Positions 62,339 to 64,000 of a DNA stretch of 64,000 nt are shown here, one piece after another (within the stretch, counting starts at the first letter, position 1; each line of letters begins with the position of its first letter). The notes under the pieces were generated by a model that had not been told where the DNA came from, did not search any database, and worked only from the letters and a program-made list of their open reading frames with translations. The DNA is taken from NCBI RefSeq assembly GCF_028680575.1, contig NZ_JAPCKI010000021.1, positions 1 through 64,000 of the forward strand. Direction: 5' to 3'. Position numbers and translations under genes: made by a program. The DNA is from Acidovorax benzenivorans (GTDB lineage Bacteria > Pseudomonadota > Gammaproteobacteria > Burkholderiales > Burkholderiaceae_C).

Positions 62339-63504
62339 GCGTCGCTGCACCTCACAAAAATGCGGATAGCACCGCGCAGGCTGATTTGCGCCGTTTCGAC
62401 CTGCGGCGCCTCATCGCTCTGGTCACCAAGGAAAGCTACCAGGCGCTGCGCGATCCCTCGACGCTGCTGATTGCGTTCGTGCTGCCTGTGGTGTTGCTGC
62501 TGCTGTTCGCGTATGCGGTGTCGCTGGATGCGAAGAATGTCCGTGTCGGCGTGGTGCTGGAGTCGCCCGGCGCTGCGGCGCAAGAGCTTGCGGCGGCCTT
62601 TGCCGGTACGCGCTTCCTGGATACCTATTTCGCCCATGACCGGCGCGAAGTGGCCGATCAACTGATCTCCGGCGACCTGCGCGGCTACGTGGTGATCCCG
62701 CAGGACTTCGAGCAGCGCCTGGCGCAGCGTGGCAGCGAACCGCTGGTGCAGATCATCACCGACGGCTCCTACCCCAACACCGCGAACTACGTCGAGAACT
62801 ATGCGCGCGGCGTGGTCCAGACCTGGCGCGCCGGGCTCGATGTCGCGGCGCCGCCGCAGGCCGTAGTGCTGGAGCCGCGCTACTGGTTCAACCCTGAGCT
62901 GGAAAGCCGTCAAGCGCTGATTCCCGGAGCCATCGCCATCGTCATGACCATCATCGGCACCATGCTAACGGCGCTGGTGGTGGCGCGCGAATGGGAGCGC
63001 GGAACCATGGAGGCGGTGCTGTCCACACCGGCCTCGGTGGCCGAAATCCTGATCGGCAAGCTGCTGCCGTACTTCGTGCTCGGCATGCTGTCCACGCTTG
63101 GCGCCGCGGCGCTGGCGGTGTTCGTGTTCGGCGTGCCGATGCGGGGCTCGCTGGCAGCGCTGCTGCTGCTGTCGGCGGTGTTCATGGTGCCGGCGCTGGG
63201 CCAGGGTCTGCTGATCTCGTCACTGGCGCGCAACCAGTTCCTGGCGGCGCAGATCGCGCTGTTCTCGGGCTTCCTGCCGGCTTTCATGCTGTCGGGCTTC
63301 CTGTACGAGATCGACGCGATGCCCGCACCGATCCGGGCCATCACCCGGGCGGTTCCGGCGCGCTACTTCGTCGATTCGCTCAAGACAGTGTTCCTGGCCG
63401 GCGACATCTGGGCCGTCTTCCTGCCCAACCTGGCGGCCATGGCGGCGATCGGTGCGCTGTTCTTCGTGATCGCCAAGCGCGCCACGCGCAAAAACCTGGA
63501 GTGA
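62335..63504 (+). CDS. ABC-2 type permease (YbhS-like)
   Basis: A 389-residue permease. One N-terminal TM (LLIAFVLPVVLLLLFAYAVS near residue 44) is followed by a periplasmic domain of about 150 residues and five C-terminal TM segments, with the ABC-2 signature EWERGTMEAVLSTP near residue 220. It overlaps the ATPase gene by 4 bases. With the next permease it forms the export channel, probably for drugs or small molecules. Confidence 0.93.
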   Translation: MSVAAPHKNADSTAQADLRRFDLRRLIALVTKESYQALRDPSTLLIAFVLPVVLLLLFAYAVSLDAKNVRVGVVLESPGAAAQELAAAFAGTRFLDTYFAHDRREVADQLISGDLRGYVVIPQDFEQRLAQRGSEPLVQIITDGSYPNTANYVENYARGVVQTWRAGLDVAAPPQAVVLEPRYWFNPELESRQALIPGAIAIVMTIIGTMLTALVVAREWERGTMEAVLSTPASVAEILIGKLLPYFVLGMLSTLGAAALAVFVFGVPMRGSLAALLLLSAVFMVPALGQGLLISSLARNQFLAAQIALFSGFLPAFMLSGFLYEIDAMPAPIRAITRAVPARYFVDSLKTVFLAGDIWAVFLPNLAAMAAIGALFFVIAKRATRKNLE

Positions 63505-63508
63505 ACCG

Positions 63509-64000
63509 ATGTTCTTCGCTGCATTCTCGTTCACCCGCCTGCGCGCCCAGTTCATCAAGGAAGTGCTCAGCGTGCTGCGCGACCCGCGCAGCCGCATGGT
63601 GGTGTTCGCGCCGCCCATCCTGCAACTGCTGGTCTTCGCCTTTGCCGCGACGCTGGAGGTGCGCAACGTCGACATTGCCGTCTACAACCAGGACGCCGGG
63701 CGTTGGTCACACGAACTGGTGCAGCGCCTCGACAGTGCCCGCTTCATCACCCACGTCCGGCATGTCGACAGCCAGCTGCAGCTGCACGAACTGATCGACC
63801 GCGGCGAGGTGATCGCCGCGCTCGCTATTCCCGTCGATTTCTCGCGCGCCATCGCCGCCGGTGACAGCGGCCGCGCGCAGGTGCTGGTCGATGGCCGGCG
63901 CAGCAACTCGGGCCAAATCACTGTGGCCTATCTGTCCACCATCGCTGCTGAGGTCGGCGCTGAGGTCGTGCCCGACGCGCAAGCGCCGACGCCGGTCGTC
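63509..64000 (+). CDS. ABC-2 type permease (YbhR-like), cut by the window end
   Basis: The first 164 residues of a second permease, starting MFFAAFSFTRLRAQFIKEVL at ATG 63509. The first TM (VFAPPILQLLVFAFAATLEV) and part of the periplasmic domain with DIAVYNQDAGRWSHEL are present. The reading frame is open to the last base. It is paralogous to the preceding permease and 4 bases behind it. Confidence 0.9.
   Translation, partial: MFFAAFSFTRLRAQFIKEVLSVLRDPRSRMVVFAPPILQLLVFAFAATLEVRNVDIAVYNQDAGRWSHELVQRLDSARFITHVRHVDSQLQLHELIDRGEVIAALAIPVDFSRAIAAGDSGRAQVLVDGRRSNSGQITVAYLSTIAAEVGAEVVPDAQAPTPVV

Larger units (their letters stand above)
36044..64000. mobile_element. integrative and conjugative element with Tn4371-like trb genes (left boundary inferred; right end outside window)
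   Basis: From the cut tRNA-Leu onward the content changes to a full mating-pair-formation operon (traG, trbBCDEJKLFGI), entry-exclusion-type lipoproteins, and cargo for PHA synthesis and ABC export. The trb set and its order resemble Tn4371-family ICEs. The boundary at 36044 is where tRNA-Leu(UAA) loses its continuation. Integrase, relaxase, replication/partition genes and the other junction are not in the window and should lie to the right. Confidence 0.8.

Noticed and set aside
1..64000. CRISPR arrays, insertion sequences and rRNA genes
   Set aside because: No regularly spaced repeats, no transposase motifs and no rRNA segments were seen on either strand.

Overview
This window looks like a chromosome segment of a betaproteobacterium of the family Comamonadaceae (Acidovorax/Diaphorobacter-like). 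The basis is high GC, the gene content (hpnCDE squalene genes, Bug/TctC solute-binding proteins, the tig-clpP-clpX-lon cluster), and several copies of an intergenic repeat with the core TAGCGCTTGATRGATAAGCG, which I recall as typical of that family. An integrative and conjugative element (ICE) enters from the right at about position 36044 and runs past the window end.

Left part, 1-36043 (chromosome). A LonB/YcbZ-type protease and ferrochelatase are followed by a 2-ketogluconate operon (4094-10973). It consists of a four-gene polar-amino-acid-type ABC importer, then kguE-, kguK- and kguD-like genes, then a PtxS-like LacI regulator. A 20-bp perfect palindrome containing the PtxS operator TGAAACCGGTTTCA lies directly upstream. 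Next come a HAD phosphatase, two small membrane-protein genes (DUF2189 and DUF2788 families), a FimV-like protein, a Bug protein with a TctDE-type two-component system, a second Bug protein, the squalene genes hpnE/hpnD/hpnC with sdaA between hpnD and hpnC, and an RND efflux pair. Trigger factor, ClpP, ClpX and Lon follow, with terminator-like hairpins between them. A tRNA cluster (Gly, Cys, Gly) leads to the insertion point.

Junction. A tRNA-Leu(UAA) gene stops exactly after its anticodon loop (36005-36043). About 200 bp inside the element is a complete second tRNA-Leu(UAA) gene that carries a 231-nt group I intron of the cyanobacterial/Azoarcus type, placed after U34 in the anticodon. The simplest reading is that the element breaks the host tRNA at its anticodon loop and brings a replacement. 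Because the intron splits the same loop, the replacement cannot itself be an integration target. This is the most interesting observation in the window.

ICE part, 36044-64000. A minus-strand conjugation operon reads traG-copG-trbB-trbC-trbD-trbE-trbJ-trbK-trbL-trbF-trbG-trbI-DUF2274, a trb set like that of Tn4371-family ICEs. Upstream lie a second entry-exclusion-type lipoprotein and a LysR regulator. The cargo is a minus-strand polyhydroxyalkanoate (PHA) operon (phaC, phasin, phaB, universal stress protein, phosphate acetyl/butyryltransferase, SDR, lipase-like lipoprotein). A divergent plus-strand operon has a TetR regulator, a membrane protein, an HlyD-type adaptor, a fused double ABC ATPase and two ABC-2 permeases; the last permease is cut by the window end. 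The two operons carry the same promoter/operator-like sequence about 20-25 bp before their first genes, so the TetR protein probably controls both. Integrase, relaxase and the other ICE end are not in the window.
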